A stretch of DNA of 64,000 nt. Source: Acinetobacter sp. ANC 4558. Lineage in GTDB: Bacteria; Pseudomonadota; Gammaproteobacteria; Pseudomonadales; Moraxellaceae. This document shows positions 1 through 8,874 of the stretch, one piece after another. Positions within the stretch are counted from its first letter, which is position 1; every line of letters begins with the position of its first letter. Location: NCBI RefSeq assembly GCF_002135375.1, contig NZ_NEGH01000015.1, positions 1 to 64,000 on the forward strand. Reading direction: 5' to 3'. The notes beneath the pieces are model-generated. The model saw nothing but the letters and a program-made list of their open reading frames with translations. It ran no database searches and had not been told where the DNA came from. The position numbers and the translations under genes were made by a program.

Positions 1-220
1 TTGGAGAATCGTATTCTACGTGTGAAGTATTAATTGTAATACCACGTGCTTTTTCTTCTGGTGCAGAGTCAATTGCAGCGTAGTCTTTTGCTTCGCCACC
101 GAATTTCTTCGCACAAACAGTTGCAATTGCAGCTGTTAAAGTTGTTTTACCATGGTCAACGTGACCAATTGTGCCCACGTTAACGTGTGGCTTATTACGT
201 TCAAACTTAGCCTTAGCCAT
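1..220 (-). CDS. tuf: Elongation factor Tu, N-terminal part (cut by window edge)
   Basis: This is the first 73 codons of EF-Tu, the GTPase that delivers aminoacyl-tRNA to the ribosome. The rest lies outside the window. The N-terminus [20 protein letters not shown] is typical. The P-loop GHVDHGKT is at residues 19-26 and the switch I motif RGITI at about 59-63. The ATG at 218-220 is preceded by an AGAGGA ribosome site. Four tRNA genes lie directly upstream on the same strand, in the same anticodon order as the E. coli thrU-tyrU-glyT-thrT-tufB operon. This copy is therefore the tufB-type gene. Identification is certain; which tuf copy it is rests on the context. Confidence 0.97.
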   Translation of the reverse strand, partial: MAKAKFERNKPHVNVGTIGHVDHGKTTLTAAIATVCAKKFGGEAKDYAAIDSAPEEKARGITINTSHVEYDSP

Positions 221-368
221 GCTCATTATCCTCTTTTACGTCGACACCATTCTGAATAAAACTCAGCCCGACATATCGCCTAAAAAAATTAGACACTTAA
301 TACTTAAAAAGCAGACTAATTAGCCTGCTTTTGAAAAATCTTGTGCAACAACGTTGCTATACTGTATC

Positions 369-443
<75 letters not shown>

Positions 444-455
444 AACATGCTTCGA

Positions 456-531
456 TGGAGCGGGAGACGAGAATCGAACTCGCGACATGCAGCTTGGAAG
501 GCTGCCGCTCTACCAACTGAGCTACTCCCGC
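456..531 (-). tRNA. tRNA-Gly (TCC anticodon)
   Basis: A 76-nt tRNA with acceptor stem GCGGGAG/CTCCCGC and an encoded CCA. The anticodon loop CTTCCAA lies in a CAGC/GCTG stem, giving anticodon TCC for GGA glycine codons. It occupies the place of E. coli glyT in the tRNA-tuf operon. Confidence 0.95.
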
Positions 532-567
532 ACGTGTTGGTAATTAAACCAGCTTACTCGAAGTTAA

Positions 568-651
568 TGGTGGTGAGAGAAGGATTCGAACCTTCGAAAC
601 TTACGTGGCAGAGTTACAGTCTGCTCCCTTTGACCGCTCGGGAATCTCACC
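568..651 (-). tRNA. tRNA-Tyr (GTA anticodon)
   Basis: An 84-nt class II tRNA with a long variable arm, as expected for bacterial tRNA-Tyr. The acceptor stem begins GGTGAGA and the end is an encoded ACCA. The anticodon stem GCAGA/TCTGC holds loop CTGTAAC, giving GTA. It occupies the place of E. coli tyrU in the cluster. Confidence 0.95.
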
Positions 652-706
652 ATTTACACTTACTTTTCAGTGCTGTCCTTTACTACACTTCTTAAACACT
701 TTATTA

Positions 707-782
<76 letters not shown>

Positions 783-823
783 GCTATCTAGTGTTTCGTA
801 CGTTTCGTATCGGAACGGTGTGC

Positions 824-851
824 AGTTTAGCAAAACTCAGAAACGTTGCAA
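824..851 (-). promoter_or_regulatory. Probable promoter of the tRNA-tuf operon
   Basis: On the minus strand TTGCAA (846-851) is followed after 16 bp by an extended -10, TGC-TAAACT (hexamer 824-829). The expected start is about 35 nt before the first tRNA. The stretch after the -10 is GC-rich (GCACACCG), as in stringently controlled stable-RNA promoters. This is a pattern match only. Confidence 0.5.
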
Positions 852-880
852 GTGTTTTTTAAAAAAAAATCGTAAAAAAC

Positions 881-2374
881 TCACAAAACCAATCCGTTTG
901 ATGATAATTCAACCGCTTTGATCACTGCGCGAGCTTTTATTTGTGTTTCATTCCATTCTGACTCAGGATTTGAGTCTGCAACAAGTCCTGCTCCTGCTTG
1001 AACAAACACCTTATTTCGACGAATAACACAGGTGCGAATGGCAATCGACATATCCATTTCACCATGCCAGCCTAAATAACCAACAGCACCGCCAAAAATT
1101 CCACGTTTTACTGGCTCAACCTCGTCAATAATTTCCATTGCACGTATTTTAGGAGCACCCGATAATGTTCCAGCAGGAAATGTTGCTTTAAAAACATCCA
1201 AAGCATCAACATCGTCTCTAACTTCACCCTGTACATTGGAAACAATATGCATGACGTGTGAATAACGTTCGATCACCATTTGATCAGTTACTTGAACTTT
1301 ACCAATTTTTGATACTCGACCGACATCATTTCGACCCAAATCAATCAACATTAAATGTTCTGCAATTTCTTTTTCATCAGACAACAAGTCTTTTTCTAGT
1401 GCCAAATCTTCCTCTTTGGTTTTTCCACGAGGTCGCGTTCCTGCCAAAGGACGAACTGTTGCAATGCCATTTTCTAAACGCGAAAGAATTTCTGGTGATG
1501 ATCCTACAATATGGAATGGTTCATTATTCTCTAATGTTTGTCCTTGTACTAAAAATAGATAAGGTGATGGATTTAGATGGCGTAGTGCACGATAAACTTG
1601 CAGCGGCTCTCCATCAAAATCTGAAACCATCCGATGCCCAGGAACTACCTGCATGACATCCCCTGCACGAATATATTCTTTCACGGTCTCAATGGATGCT
1701 AAGAACTTTTCTTTCCCAGTTAAGGAGACAAATTGCGGCGGAGTATGTTTTTTCTCTTTTAAGCTTACAGGTGTCGCTAGAAGCTGTTCCAACTCATTGA
1801 GTTGTGCCTGAGCATTTTCATAAGCATCTGGCTGATTCACATCTGCATGCACAATGATAAATAAGGTATCTTTTAAATTATCAAACACAATTACGGTTTT
1901 AGACAACATCAACCAAATATCAGGCAATCCAACAGGATCAGCCTCAGGAACGTTTTTCAACTTAGGTTCAATATAACGTACTGCATCATAGCCCAAATAC
2001 CCAACCAATCCGCCTGTAAAACTTGGCAATGCAGGTAAGTCTTCTTTTGTAGGTACTTTAAACTGCGACTGAAAAGCACGAATATATTCAAATGGATCTG
2101 AACATATCTGTTTTTCAATTGTGCCGTCTGCCTGCTGAATCGTTAAAATTCCTGCATTACATGAGAATACCGTAGACTCGCCTAAACCAATGATCGAAAA
2201 GCGTGCCCAATTCTCCCCGCCTTCTACCGATTCAAATAAATATGCTTGTTTATGCTCTTTTAAACGTGCAAATACGGAAAGCGGTGTTTCTGTATCTGCT
2301 AAACGTTGGCGATATACTGGAATTAAGTTATAGCCTGCTTCTTTCAACGCCATAAATTGAGTTTGTGTTGTCAT
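881..2374 (-). CDS. trpE: Anthranilate synthase component I
   Basis: TrpE (497 aa) converts chorismate to anthranilate, using ammonia from the glutaminase partner TrpG, in the first committed step of tryptophan synthesis. The protein is full length. The N-terminal regulatory region has FES at residues 47-49, corresponding to the tryptophan feedback pocket of the family. The C-terminal two-thirds is the chorismate-binding fold, with GTRPRG and LIDLGRNDVGRV. trpG is not adjacent, as is usual in Pseudomonadales where trpE stands apart from trpGDC. The ATG has AGAGAA upstream. gph lies upstream on the same strand, an order also known from Pseudomonas. The 114-bp gap between them contains a possible leader peptide. 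Confidence 0.96.
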   Translation of the reverse strand: MTTQTQFMALKEAGYNLIPVYRQRLADTETPLSVFARLKEHKQAYLFESVEGGENWARFSIIGLGESTVFSCNAGILTIQQADGTIEKQICSDPFEYIRAFQSQFKVPTKEDLPALPSFTGGLVGYLGYDAVRYIEPKLKNVPEADPVGLPDIWLMLSKTVIVFDNLKDTLFIIVHADVNQPDAYENAQAQLNELEQLLATPVSLKEKKHTPPQFVSLTGKEKFLASIETVKEYIRAGDVMQVVPGHRMVSDFDGEPLQVYRALRHLNPSPYLFLVQGQTLENNEPFHIVGSSPEILSRLENGIATVRPLAGTRPRGKTKEEDLALEKDLLSDEKEIAEHLMLIDLGRNDVGRVSKIGKVQVTDQMVIERYSHVMHIVSNVQGEVRDDVDALDVFKATFPAGTLSGAPKIRAMEIIDEVEPVKRGIFGGAVGYLGWHGEMDMSIAIRTCVIRRNKVFVQAGAGLVADSNPESEWNETQIKARAVIKAVELSSNGLVL

Positions 2375-2423
2375 GGTTGTATTCTCTAAATATTTTCAAT
2401 TTGGATGTTCTGAATTTCATTGT

Positions 2424-2465
2424 TTAAATTGAGCATCGCCATCGAAAAACCACACACATTCTCAT
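2424..2465 (-). promoter_or_regulatory. Possible trpE leader peptide (13 codons)
   Basis: In the gph-trpE gap the minus strand has AGGA (2473-2476), a 7-nt spacer, then ATG and a 13-codon frame reading MRMCVVFRWRCSI and stop. It contains one tryptophan codon. trpE control by attenuation is known in Pseudomonas. Here only a weak AT stem (TCAATTT with AAATTGA) follows, and no GC-rich terminator is visible. The coding signal is suggestive but unproven. Confidence 0.25.
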
Positions 2466-2488
2466 TACTTTATCCTTTTAATTACACA

Positions 2489-3160
2489 TTAGATTAACAA
2501 TTCAGTTAAATCATCAACGACCAACTGCGGCTGACAGTCTAAAATATTTTCACCATGATTATAGCCATAGCTAACAACAATACAATCAACACCCGCTCGA
2601 CGTGCAGCCTCAACATCATTACTAGAATCGCCAATCATTAGTACTTGTTCTTTTTGAACTTGATAATGTTCTACACAATACAACAGTTGCCGTGGATGTG
2701 GCTTACGCTCAGCAAACCGATCTCCACCAATCACATCATCAAAATATGAACTCAATCCCAATACGTCTAGAATTTCTCTGGCAGGCTCTTCTGGTTTATT
2801 GGTGACACAAACCAATATTTTCCCTTGTTGCTTCGCCCACTGTAAAAAATCAACAATACCAGGGAAAGGCTGGGTCTCAACACAAGGTTCTGCATTATAT
2901 ATTCTTAAAAATGTCTCTAATAATTGCTGATGCTCTGCTGGATCAACATTTCCTGCGGTCAAATAATCTAAAACGCTCTGACAAAAAATGGCTGTTCCTT
3001 TTCCAACCCAGTTACGTACCTGAGCTTCTGTGACCAATGGAAAATTGAGTACATTTAAACTCATATTCATCGAACGAAATAAATCCGTTGCCGAGTCTAC
3101 AAGAGTGCCATCCAAATCGAATAAAATAACTTGACGCTGATCTAATTGAGCAATTGACAT
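2489..3160 (-). CDS. gph: Phosphoglycolate phosphatase, HAD family
   Basis: A 223-aa haloacid-dehalogenase phosphatase that removes phosphate from 2-phosphoglycolate. Motif I is DLDGTLVDS with the nucleophile Asp15. Motif II is VTNKPEEP, and motif III/IV is MIGDSSNDVEAARRAG. A longer frame upstream would run through the terminator of the preceding gene and overlap its end. The ATG at 3158-3160, preceded by GGTGGA, is therefore the better start. Its place upstream of trpE matches Pseudomonas gph-trpE. The family is certain. Substrate assignment rests on family resemblance and context. Confidence 0.88.
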   Translation of the reverse strand: MSIAQLDQRQVILFDLDGTLVDSATDLFRSMNMSLNVLNFPLVTEAQVRNWVGKGTAIFCQSVLDYLTAGNVDPAEHQQLLETFLRIYNAEPCVETQPFPGIVDFLQWAKQQGKILVCVTNKPEEPAREILDVLGLSSYFDDVIGGDRFAERKPHPRQLLYCVEHYQVQKEQVLMIGDSSNDVEAARRAGVDCIVVSYGYNHGENILDCQPQLVVDDLTELLI

Positions 3161-3176
3161 GTATATTCCACCACAT

Positions 3177-3204
3177 AAACAAAAGGCATGCTTTTGCATG
3201 CCTC
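3177..3204 (-). terminator. Intrinsic terminator after the FHA gene
   Basis: On the minus strand GGCATGC-AAAA-GCATGCC is followed by TTTTGTTT. The 7-bp GC-rich stem is perfect. It separates the FHA gene from gph. Confidence 0.8.
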
Positions 3205-3224
3205 TGTTGCAAGTTAATGTTGAC

Positions 3225-3950
3225 TTATTTAAATAAAAGCCACGCAATAATAGCCACAATAATCAGAACAACAATCGTAATCAAGCCAATAGACGCATTT
3301 TTTTGAGTCTCTTTTTCATGCTCGACCCGTGTAATTGGTTGCTCTACTGGGATAGACTTTGGTTCAACGACTGTCGCGGTCACATCAACACCCTCTGGAA
3401 TAGGTGCTGGTTTAGGAATTGCAATTCCTTGAGGCATTCCCTCTTTCGTTAGCTGAACACTAGAATCGCGCTCAGTTAATTCAGGCATCCCTTGTTCATT
3501 CATTTTTTCAGCAACAGTTTGTGGCTTCACTTCTTCAACCACAATATCTTCAATGACTGGCTCGGCAGATTCAGCATTTGGCTTTACATCGTCAACATGA
3601 AGATTAACGATTGATTGCACTTCTACATTGGATGCCAATGATGCCGTTTCTACATCTTTTTCTAAAGATAATACTAAAAATTTTAAACTCGCAAATTGGA
3701 CAATATCGCCATCTTGCAACAACGTTTCATTATTTATTCGAAGATCATTTACAAAAGTACCATTCGATGACGCTAAATCTTGAACCCATAATGCATCTTC
3801 TTTAATTAAAAATGCCGCATGTTTTCGTGAGATTTCAGCAGATTGTAGAATTAGATCTGCAGCTTGATGACGACCAATCAATGTATCGCGCTCAACAAGG
3901 ATCTCTTGACCTATTAACTCACCCGTAATGCCCTGTATTTTCCAAGTCAT
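3225..3950 (-). CDS. FHA-domain protein with C-terminal membrane anchor
   Basis: A 241-aa protein with an N-terminal forkhead-associated domain (about residues 5-92), a phosphothreonine-binding fold. It shows the conserved GR, SRKH and SNGTFVND motifs. Residues about 95-215 form an acidic, proline- and valine-rich linker. The last 22 or so residues are a single hydrophobic helix, so the FHA domain should face the cytoplasm on a tail anchor. The start is the ATG at 3948-3950 with GAGAGAG seven bases upstream; an in-frame TTG lies one codon earlier. No kinase or phosphatase gene is adjacent, so the partner is unknown. Confidence 0.85.
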   Translation of the reverse strand: MTWKIQGITGELIGQEILVERDTLIGRHQAADLILQSAEISRKHAAFLIKEDALWVQDLASSNGTFVNDLRINNETLLQDGDIVQFASLKFLVLSLEKDVETASLASNVEVQSIVNLHVDDVKPNAESAEPVIEDIVVEEVKPQTVAEKMNEQGMPELTERDSSVQLTKEGMPQGIAIPKPAPIPEGVDVTATVVEPKSIPVEQPITRVEHEKETQKNASIGLITIVVLIIVAIIAWLLFK

Positions 3951-4050
3951 CAAGAAACTCTCTCATATGAATTTTAAAATATCATAACATGACAGATAAA
4001 ATTTTAGACTCACATATCATGAGATTTAAGCCCTAGAGTCATATCCAACT

Positions 4051-6222
4051 TTATTTAGGTAAAGTTCCTCCATTATGCTGTATGGGTGCCGCGGGCATCA
4101 CACCGCCAGAAGGTACTTTTTGAAATGTCGTTGGTGGCTTAGGTGCAGATTGTGTAACTGGAATTCTTTGTTGATAAATATCATTCACATTTTCAGGAAG
4201 TTTGGCAAATGAGCCATCTTTATCCATTGCAAGTTGTAAACTATACAGTTGATTATATCTTTGCTGTGAAAGCTCCTGAACACTCTGATCATTACCCACA
4301 ATGGTTGGATGAATGAAAACCAATAAGTTCCGCTTTTCATTTTGTTTAGCATCCGAGCGAAATAATCGTCCTAACCCAGGAATTGCGCCTAACCCAGGTA
4401 CAGATTGCTTAGAATATGCTGAATTATCTGAGATCAACCCGCCCAAAACAATGGTTTGTCCATGTTCTGCCAAGATAGAGGTTTTAATTGCTCTCTTACT
4501 TGTCACTAAATCTTGAGCTTGCCCTTTATTCTGCTCAACTGCCGAGACTTCTTGCTCTACCTCTAAGCGAACGGTTCCGCCTTCACCAATATGCGGAACC
4601 ACTTTTAATGTCACCCCTACATCTTTACGCTGTATGGATGTATATGGGTTTGCCGTACCGCCTTGTGTCGAGACAGAACCCGTTACAAAAGGTACATTTT
4701 GTCCGACAACAATATATGCTTCTTCATTATCCATCGTCACAATAGACGGTGTGGATAATAAATTAGAATTGGTATTTCTCTTTAAGGCCTGAATTAAAGC
4801 ACCATATGCTTTTCTTGATCCATCACTACCTGTCTCAACTTTACCGAGCGCAAACCCTCCTCCAGTTATACTAGCTGCAGCATTTGCTAGTCCTTTTTTA
4901 TCATCTGAAAGAAAACTACCAACTAAATTCGCTAAACTTGTACCAACATTATCAAAACTAAGTACCCCAATACCATGGCTTAAGTCACCAAGTGCCCATT
5001 GCACGCCCAGTTGATCCGCATCATTTCCTGCAACCTCAATAATTGCAGCTTCGATCAGTACTTGTTGTCGTCTTACATCCAATTGCTGAATTGCAGTTTC
5101 AATTTCGCGCATTAACTGAGGTTCAGCCTTAACTACAAGAGCATTCTGAGAGTTATCGGCAATAATACTCACGCCATTCGCGCTAAAACTACTAATATTT
5201 TGCTGGTCTTTATTATTATTGCTAGAGTTTAAATTAATGCCTGGTGTTGAAATTCCGTTTGAACTTTGATCATTACTCCCCGATAAGATAGAACTAATCG
5301 GATTTTGATTTGATGTATTATTTGATGCATCACTCGTATTAGAATTTACTGCTTTTCCAGAAACTAAGCCTTGCAAAATATCCGATAAATTTTTTGCACT
5401 CGCATATTTCAAACGAAATACTTTTAAACCATTTAAACGATCTGCAGGGGGTACATCTAACATTTCAACCATTCGACGAATACGTTTACGCGTGGCAAGA
5501 TCACCTTTTAAAATAATTCGATTGGTTCGGTTATCTGCAATAATTCGTACTCTAGAACCTGCTAAATCCTTTGAAGACCCTGTCGCACTCATTGTCTCAA
5601 GGAGTTTAATAATCTCTTCAGCTTGACTCGACTGAAGACCGACCGCTTCGATATCATTTTGACCCGTACCATCTAAGTTACGAATAATACTTTCTAATTG
5701 ATAAATATTGCTGGCACGATCAGAAATAATAATCGCATTTGTTCCAGAAACCGCTGATAAATGCGCATATTGAGGCATTAAAGGTCTTAAAGCAGGAATT
5801 AAATCATTGGCATTGGTATTATCTAACCATAAAACTCGAGTTACAATTTGATCACCACGTGCATGCTGTTTTGAGTCATAAGGAATCCCTGAGCCCTTGA
5901 CGTTACTATCAGGCATAATTTTAATTGTATTGCCCGATGGTACAGCAACCACACCATTTACATTTAATACACCTAAAAATAAATCATATACTTCTGCTTT
6001 ATTTAAAGGTTTATTTGAGATCACCGTTACATTTCCACGCACTCTTGGATCGACCGCAAAATTCTTTCCAGTAATATCTGCTACTTCATTAATAAAGGCT
6101 GTTAAATCTGCATCTCTTAAATTAATTTTCCAAGTTTGCGCATAGGCTACTGAACTTACAGCTGCAACCAAAGGTGCTAATGCAAATGCGGCTAAATGCA
6201 TACGATTTGTTATAAAAGCCAT
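4051..6222 (-). CDS. gspD: Type II secretion outer-membrane secretin GspD
   Basis: The 723-aa secretin forms the outer-membrane exit channel of the type II secretion system. A signal peptide ends near Ala28 (AYA before QTW). N0 and N1-N3 domains span about 30-385, and the secretin core with VPGLGAIPGLGRLFRS spans about 390-640. An Asn/Ser-rich insert of about 60 residues (roughly 290-350) lies in the N3 region. A hydrophilic proline-rich tail follows the core and could be the pilotin-binding S-domain. There is no lipobox. gspC and gspN lie just upstream. The other gsp genes are not in the window, consistent with the scattered T2SS loci of Acinetobacter. Confidence 0.95.
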   Translation of the reverse strand: MAFITNRMHLAAFALAPLVAAVSSVAYAQTWKINLRDADLTAFINEVADITGKNFAVDPRVRGNVTVISNKPLNKAEVYDLFLGVLNVNGVVAVPSGNTIKIMPDSNVKGSGIPYDSKQHARGDQIVTRVLWLDNTNANDLIPALRPLMPQYAHLSAVSGTNAIIISDRASNIYQLESIIRNLDGTGQNDIEAVGLQSSQAEEIIKLLETMSATGSSKDLAGSRVRIIADNRTNRIILKGDLATRKRIRRMVEMLDVPPADRLNGLKVFRLKYASAKNLSDILQGLVSGKAVNSNTSDASNNTSNQNPISSILSGSNDQSSNGISTPGINLNSSNNNKDQQNISSFSANGVSIIADNSQNALVVKAEPQLMREIETAIQQLDVRRQQVLIEAAIIEVAGNDADQLGVQWALGDLSHGIGVLSFDNVGTSLANLVGSFLSDDKKGLANAAASITGGGFALGKVETGSDGSRKAYGALIQALKRNTNSNLLSTPSIVTMDNEEAYIVVGQNVPFVTGSVSTQGGTANPYTSIQRKDVGVTLKVVPHIGEGGTVRLEVEQEVSAVEQNKGQAQDLVTSKRAIKTSILAEHGQTIVLGGLISDNSAYSKQSVPGLGAIPGLGRLFRSDAKQNEKRNLLVFIHPTIVGNDQSVQELSQQRYNQLYSLQLAMDKDGSFAKLPENVNDIYQQRIPVTQSAPKPPTTFQKVPSGGVMPAAPIQHNGGTLPK

Positions 6223-6258
6223 AATTTTTTATTGTTCCCAACCTAAACAGTGACAAAA

Positions 6259-7083
6259 TCACCTTATACTTTGTTGTATAGTAATCACCTGATCACCACG
6301 TTTGACTTCTAACTTCACTTGACCTGCACGTTTTGCAAGTTCAAGCAATTCTGCTTCCGATTTATCTGCTAAAGTCTGTCCATTTAATGACAACACCTGA
6401 TCACCTGTTTGCAGTCTTAATTTACTTGTTAAAGCACTTGAGGCATGTTCTGTAATCTCATACCCACCTTGACTCGAAGCACTCACACCAATATTTTGCA
6501 AATATTCATCTTTATTTTGCTGTAAACCTTCAATTGCTCGATTAATGTTATGCTCAGTACGATTTTCTGAATCTTCAGATTGAGTTGAACCATTCGAATT
6601 TTCAGGAATCATCGGTTGATATAAACCGTTTTCAATTCCTTTAAACTTAACCTCTCTTCGACCTCCACTGCTGTTCAACAAAATCACTTTATCCCAATAC
6701 ACTTCAGCCAATTGATAAGAGGTCGACTCTACCGTATCACCAACGCGATAGTTTTCTGAGACCTCTCCTACTTTAAGCACAGCAGAAGATAATTGATTCG
6801 TGCTTCCAACAACGACACCTTGCAAAATAATATCTAAATTTTGATCAGCACCACTATTCATCTCTGAAAACAATGCAAAAGAGGTAATATTCGGGATTGG
6901 AATTTGCTGTGAACCCAGGCTCACTGGAGAAACTTGAATTGCTTGAGGAGGAGCAATGACCAGCCAAAATAAGCTTGCTAATTTCCAACAGAAATAGAAA
7001 ATACTCACAATTAAAAAAATAGGTGCTGCTTTATTCAGCCTATTCCATCGAATTTGTTTAATTTTGGCGATCAAAGTATCCAT
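6259..7083 (-). CDS. gspC: Type II secretion inner-membrane protein GspC
   Basis: A 274-aa bitopic protein that links the inner-membrane platform to the secretin. A short cytoplasmic N-terminus is followed by one membrane helix (about 18-40). The periplasmic homology region spans about 50-150, with a linker and then a C-terminal PDZ domain (about 205-274, including LQTGDQVLSLNGQ). Its ATG overlaps the gspN stop by one base (TAATG), so the two are translationally coupled. gspD follows after 36 bp. The identity is well supported by domain order and neighbours. Confidence 0.92.
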   Translation of the reverse strand: MDTLIAKIKQIRWNRLNKAAPIFLIVSIFYFCWKLASLFWLVIAPPQAIQVSPVSLGSQQIPIPNITSFALFSEMNSGADQNLDIILQGVVVGSTNQLSSAVLKVGEVSENYRVGDTVESTSYQLAEVYWDKVILLNSSGGRREVKFKGIENGLYQPMIPENSNGSTQSEDSENRTEHNINRAIEGLQQNKDEYLQNIGVSASSQGGYEITEHASSALTSKLRLQTGDQVLSLNGQTLADKSEAELLELAKRAGQVKLEVKRGDQVITIQQSIR

Positions 7084-7823
7084 TATTCTCCTCCCTTCAC
7101 TAAAGGTTGGCGAATACTGATCACATAGGTATCCATTGCAGCTTTACCTTCATAACTTTGAACATTCATTAACATACGCTGTGTTAATTGTGCATCAAGC
7201 ATTAAGGCAGTATCTAAAGCAAAATTTGCCATTTTTTGATCGCGTTGATCCCGAACATCTAAAATTAACTTTCCTTTATCTACAATAAAACTCCCTTTTA
7301 AGGATGGCACACTCATTCGTTCTTGGCGCTGTGAATATGTATAAAGTAATTCTCCACCGCCCCATTGGAACGTACCTTCACCTTTTTCAAAACCTGTAGA
7401 TTTGTTGTATTTAAAGTTTAAATCTTTAACCTGAATATCCGTACTTGGCCAATCCCATGCTTGAAAACTTCTTAATGTTTCAGGTGCAATACGACCATTG
7501 AGAGAGTTAATCGAAAAATTACCAAAGCTATAACCTAGAACACCCTTAAGCTGTGTTTCTCCACTACGTACTTCAGTATTAGCAGAGATTTTAAAAAATA
7601 GCAGATCTAATGGACGATAACTCCAAGTGATCGTTCCTCTCAGTTGATTCTTTTGCCAATCCGCTTGTCCGTTCCAGATATTACCGTCAATATTTTGTAA
7701 GTCTTGATTATCTTTATAAAATTTTGATACCAACCATGCTGCGGGAATCTGTAATACCACAAAAACTAAGAACGTAATAACAGCAAAAACCCACCACGAT
7801 ATATTTTTTGCTTGTTTTATCAT
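7083..7823 (-). CDS. gspN: Type II secretion protein GspN
   Basis: A 246-aa protein of the GspN family, an accessory inner-membrane component found in only some T2SS. It has one N-terminal membrane helix (about 11-32) and a periplasmic beta-rich remainder with several Trp and Gly positions. It is the first gene of gspN-gspC-gspD. The exact role of GspN is not established in the family, and the assignment rests on N-terminal similarity and gene order. Confidence 0.85.
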   Translation of the reverse strand: MIKQAKNISWWVFAVITFLVFVVLQIPAAWLVSKFYKDNQDLQNIDGNIWNGQADWQKNQLRGTITWSYRPLDLLFFKISANTEVRSGETQLKGVLGYSFGNFSINSLNGRIAPETLRSFQAWDWPSTDIQVKDLNFKYNKSTGFEKGEGTFQWGGGELLYTYSQRQERMSVPSLKGSFIVDKGKLILDVRDQRDQKMANFALDTALMLDAQLTQRMLMNVQSYEGKAAMDTYVISIRQPLVKGGE

Positions 7824-7925
7824 CTTCAGTTACAACCAGTCATCTTTAATTTTTATTCCATTGTTTGCAAATTTTATAACATCCATTATGCATCTTTTTT
7901 ACCCTATAGAAAGACTTGGCAACAA

Positions 7926-7951
7926 AAAACCAAGTTAAATAACTTGGTTTT
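7926..7951 (-). terminator. Intrinsic terminator after the H-NS-family gene
   Basis: On the minus strand AAAACCAAGTTATTTAACTTGGTTTTTTG forms a stem of about 11 bp (in parts: AAAACCAAGTT with AACTTGGTTTT) ending in a T-run. It lies about 40 bp after the stop codon. Confidence 0.75.
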
Positions 7952-7988
7952 AAGATTAAAGGATATTTAGATGACAATCTAATGAATT

Positions 7989-8312
7989 TCAGATCAGAAA
8001 ATCATCTAATTGTGCACCTTTTTCTAATTCTGCAACTAACCAACGTGGCTGTTTTCCACGTCCTGTCCACGTATCGTTTTCATTTACTTTACTACGATAT
8101 CTAGGTTCAACAGCTTTACGCGTACTTTTCTTACGCTTAGATAAACCAAACTCAAGAATTTGATCAACACTTAAACCAACATTTTCAGCCACTGCAATAA
8201 TTTGGTTATACGCATCTTCAATTGCTTGATCTTTTTTAGAAGCAATTAATGCTTCTGCTTCAATTTGCAAACGCTTCAATTCTTCAACAGATAAATTACT
8301 AATATCTGGCAT
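7989..8312 (-). CDS. hns: H-NS-family nucleoid protein
   Basis: A 107-aa nucleoid-associated protein expected to bind and silence AT-rich DNA. The N-terminal half (about 5-55) is a charged helix for oligomerisation. A basic linker KRKKSTRK follows. The C-terminal DNA-binding domain carries DTWTGRGKQPRWL, with the family core TGRGKQPRW. It stands alone between terminator and promoter regions. GGAG precedes the ATG by 8 nt. The upstream DNA is extremely AT-rich with a TA run near 8338-8361, a plausible autoregulatory target. The family is certain; equivalence to E. coli H-NS is by domain only. Confidence 0.9.
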   Translation of the reverse strand: MPDISNLSVEELKRLQIEAEALIASKKDQAIEDAYNQIIAVAENVGLSVDQILEFGLSKRKKSTRKAVEPRYRSKVNENDTWTGRGKQPRWLVAELEKGAQLDDFLI

Positions 8313-8437
8313 TACAACAACTCCAAAATAAATTACTTATATATATATTAATATAATATACCAGCTCGAATTTTAATTATATTTATTTTAATACAAATAT
8401 GTGTCAAAAAATAATTTCAGTTCAAGAACAACTTATA

Positions 8438-8866
8438 TTATAAAATATTATTATATTTTTTCTCCAATATAATTAACTTATTTCTAAAATCTTCAGGGAT
8501 TTTGACCTTGGTTCCATTATTTTGATTTACACAAACAATTACTGCTTCTGATTCAGCAACAATTTTCTGCTGTTTTTCACTCCATAAAGTATACCCCATA
8601 TTAAATGCACTATTCCTTATTTCTAAAATCTTAACTTTAATTTTAAGCATATCCGGATATACCACTGGACTAAAATATTTACATTGACTTGAAGCAACAA
8701 CAATATGAATAGGATGATCCCATATATTCATTTGATCTAAATATGCAATACGTGCACTTTCTACATAGCGATAATAGACAACATTATTAACATGCCCAAA
8801 TGCATCCATATCTCCCCAAGCAACCGACTGCTCAAAGAAATAAGAATCTTCAATAAAATCAACCAT
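8438..8866 (-). CDS. Acyl-CoA thioesterase, YbgC/4HBT hotdog family
   Basis: A 142-aa single hotdog-fold thioesterase. The motif GDMDAFGHVNNVVYYRY near residues 18-34 carries the catalytic Asp and the conserved His-Val-Asn-Asn of the 4-hydroxybenzoyl-CoA thioesterase family. It begins 8 bp after hemY and is probably co-transcribed with the hem genes. The acyl substrate cannot be read from the sequence. No signal peptide is present, so it is cytoplasmic. Confidence 0.85.
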   Translation of the reverse strand: MVDFIEDSYFFEQSVAWGDMDAFGHVNNVVYYRYVESARIAYLDQMNIWDHPIHIVVASSQCKYFSPVVYPDMLKIKVKILEIRNSAFNMGYTLWSEKQQKIVAESEAVIVCVNQNNGTKVKIPEDFRNKLIILEKKYNNIL

Positions 8867-8874
8867 ATTAACCC

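Noticed and set aside
1258..1656. Antisense frame of 132 codons inside trpE
   Set aside because: A shadow of the conserved trpE frame on the other strand, with no ribosome site and no known domain.
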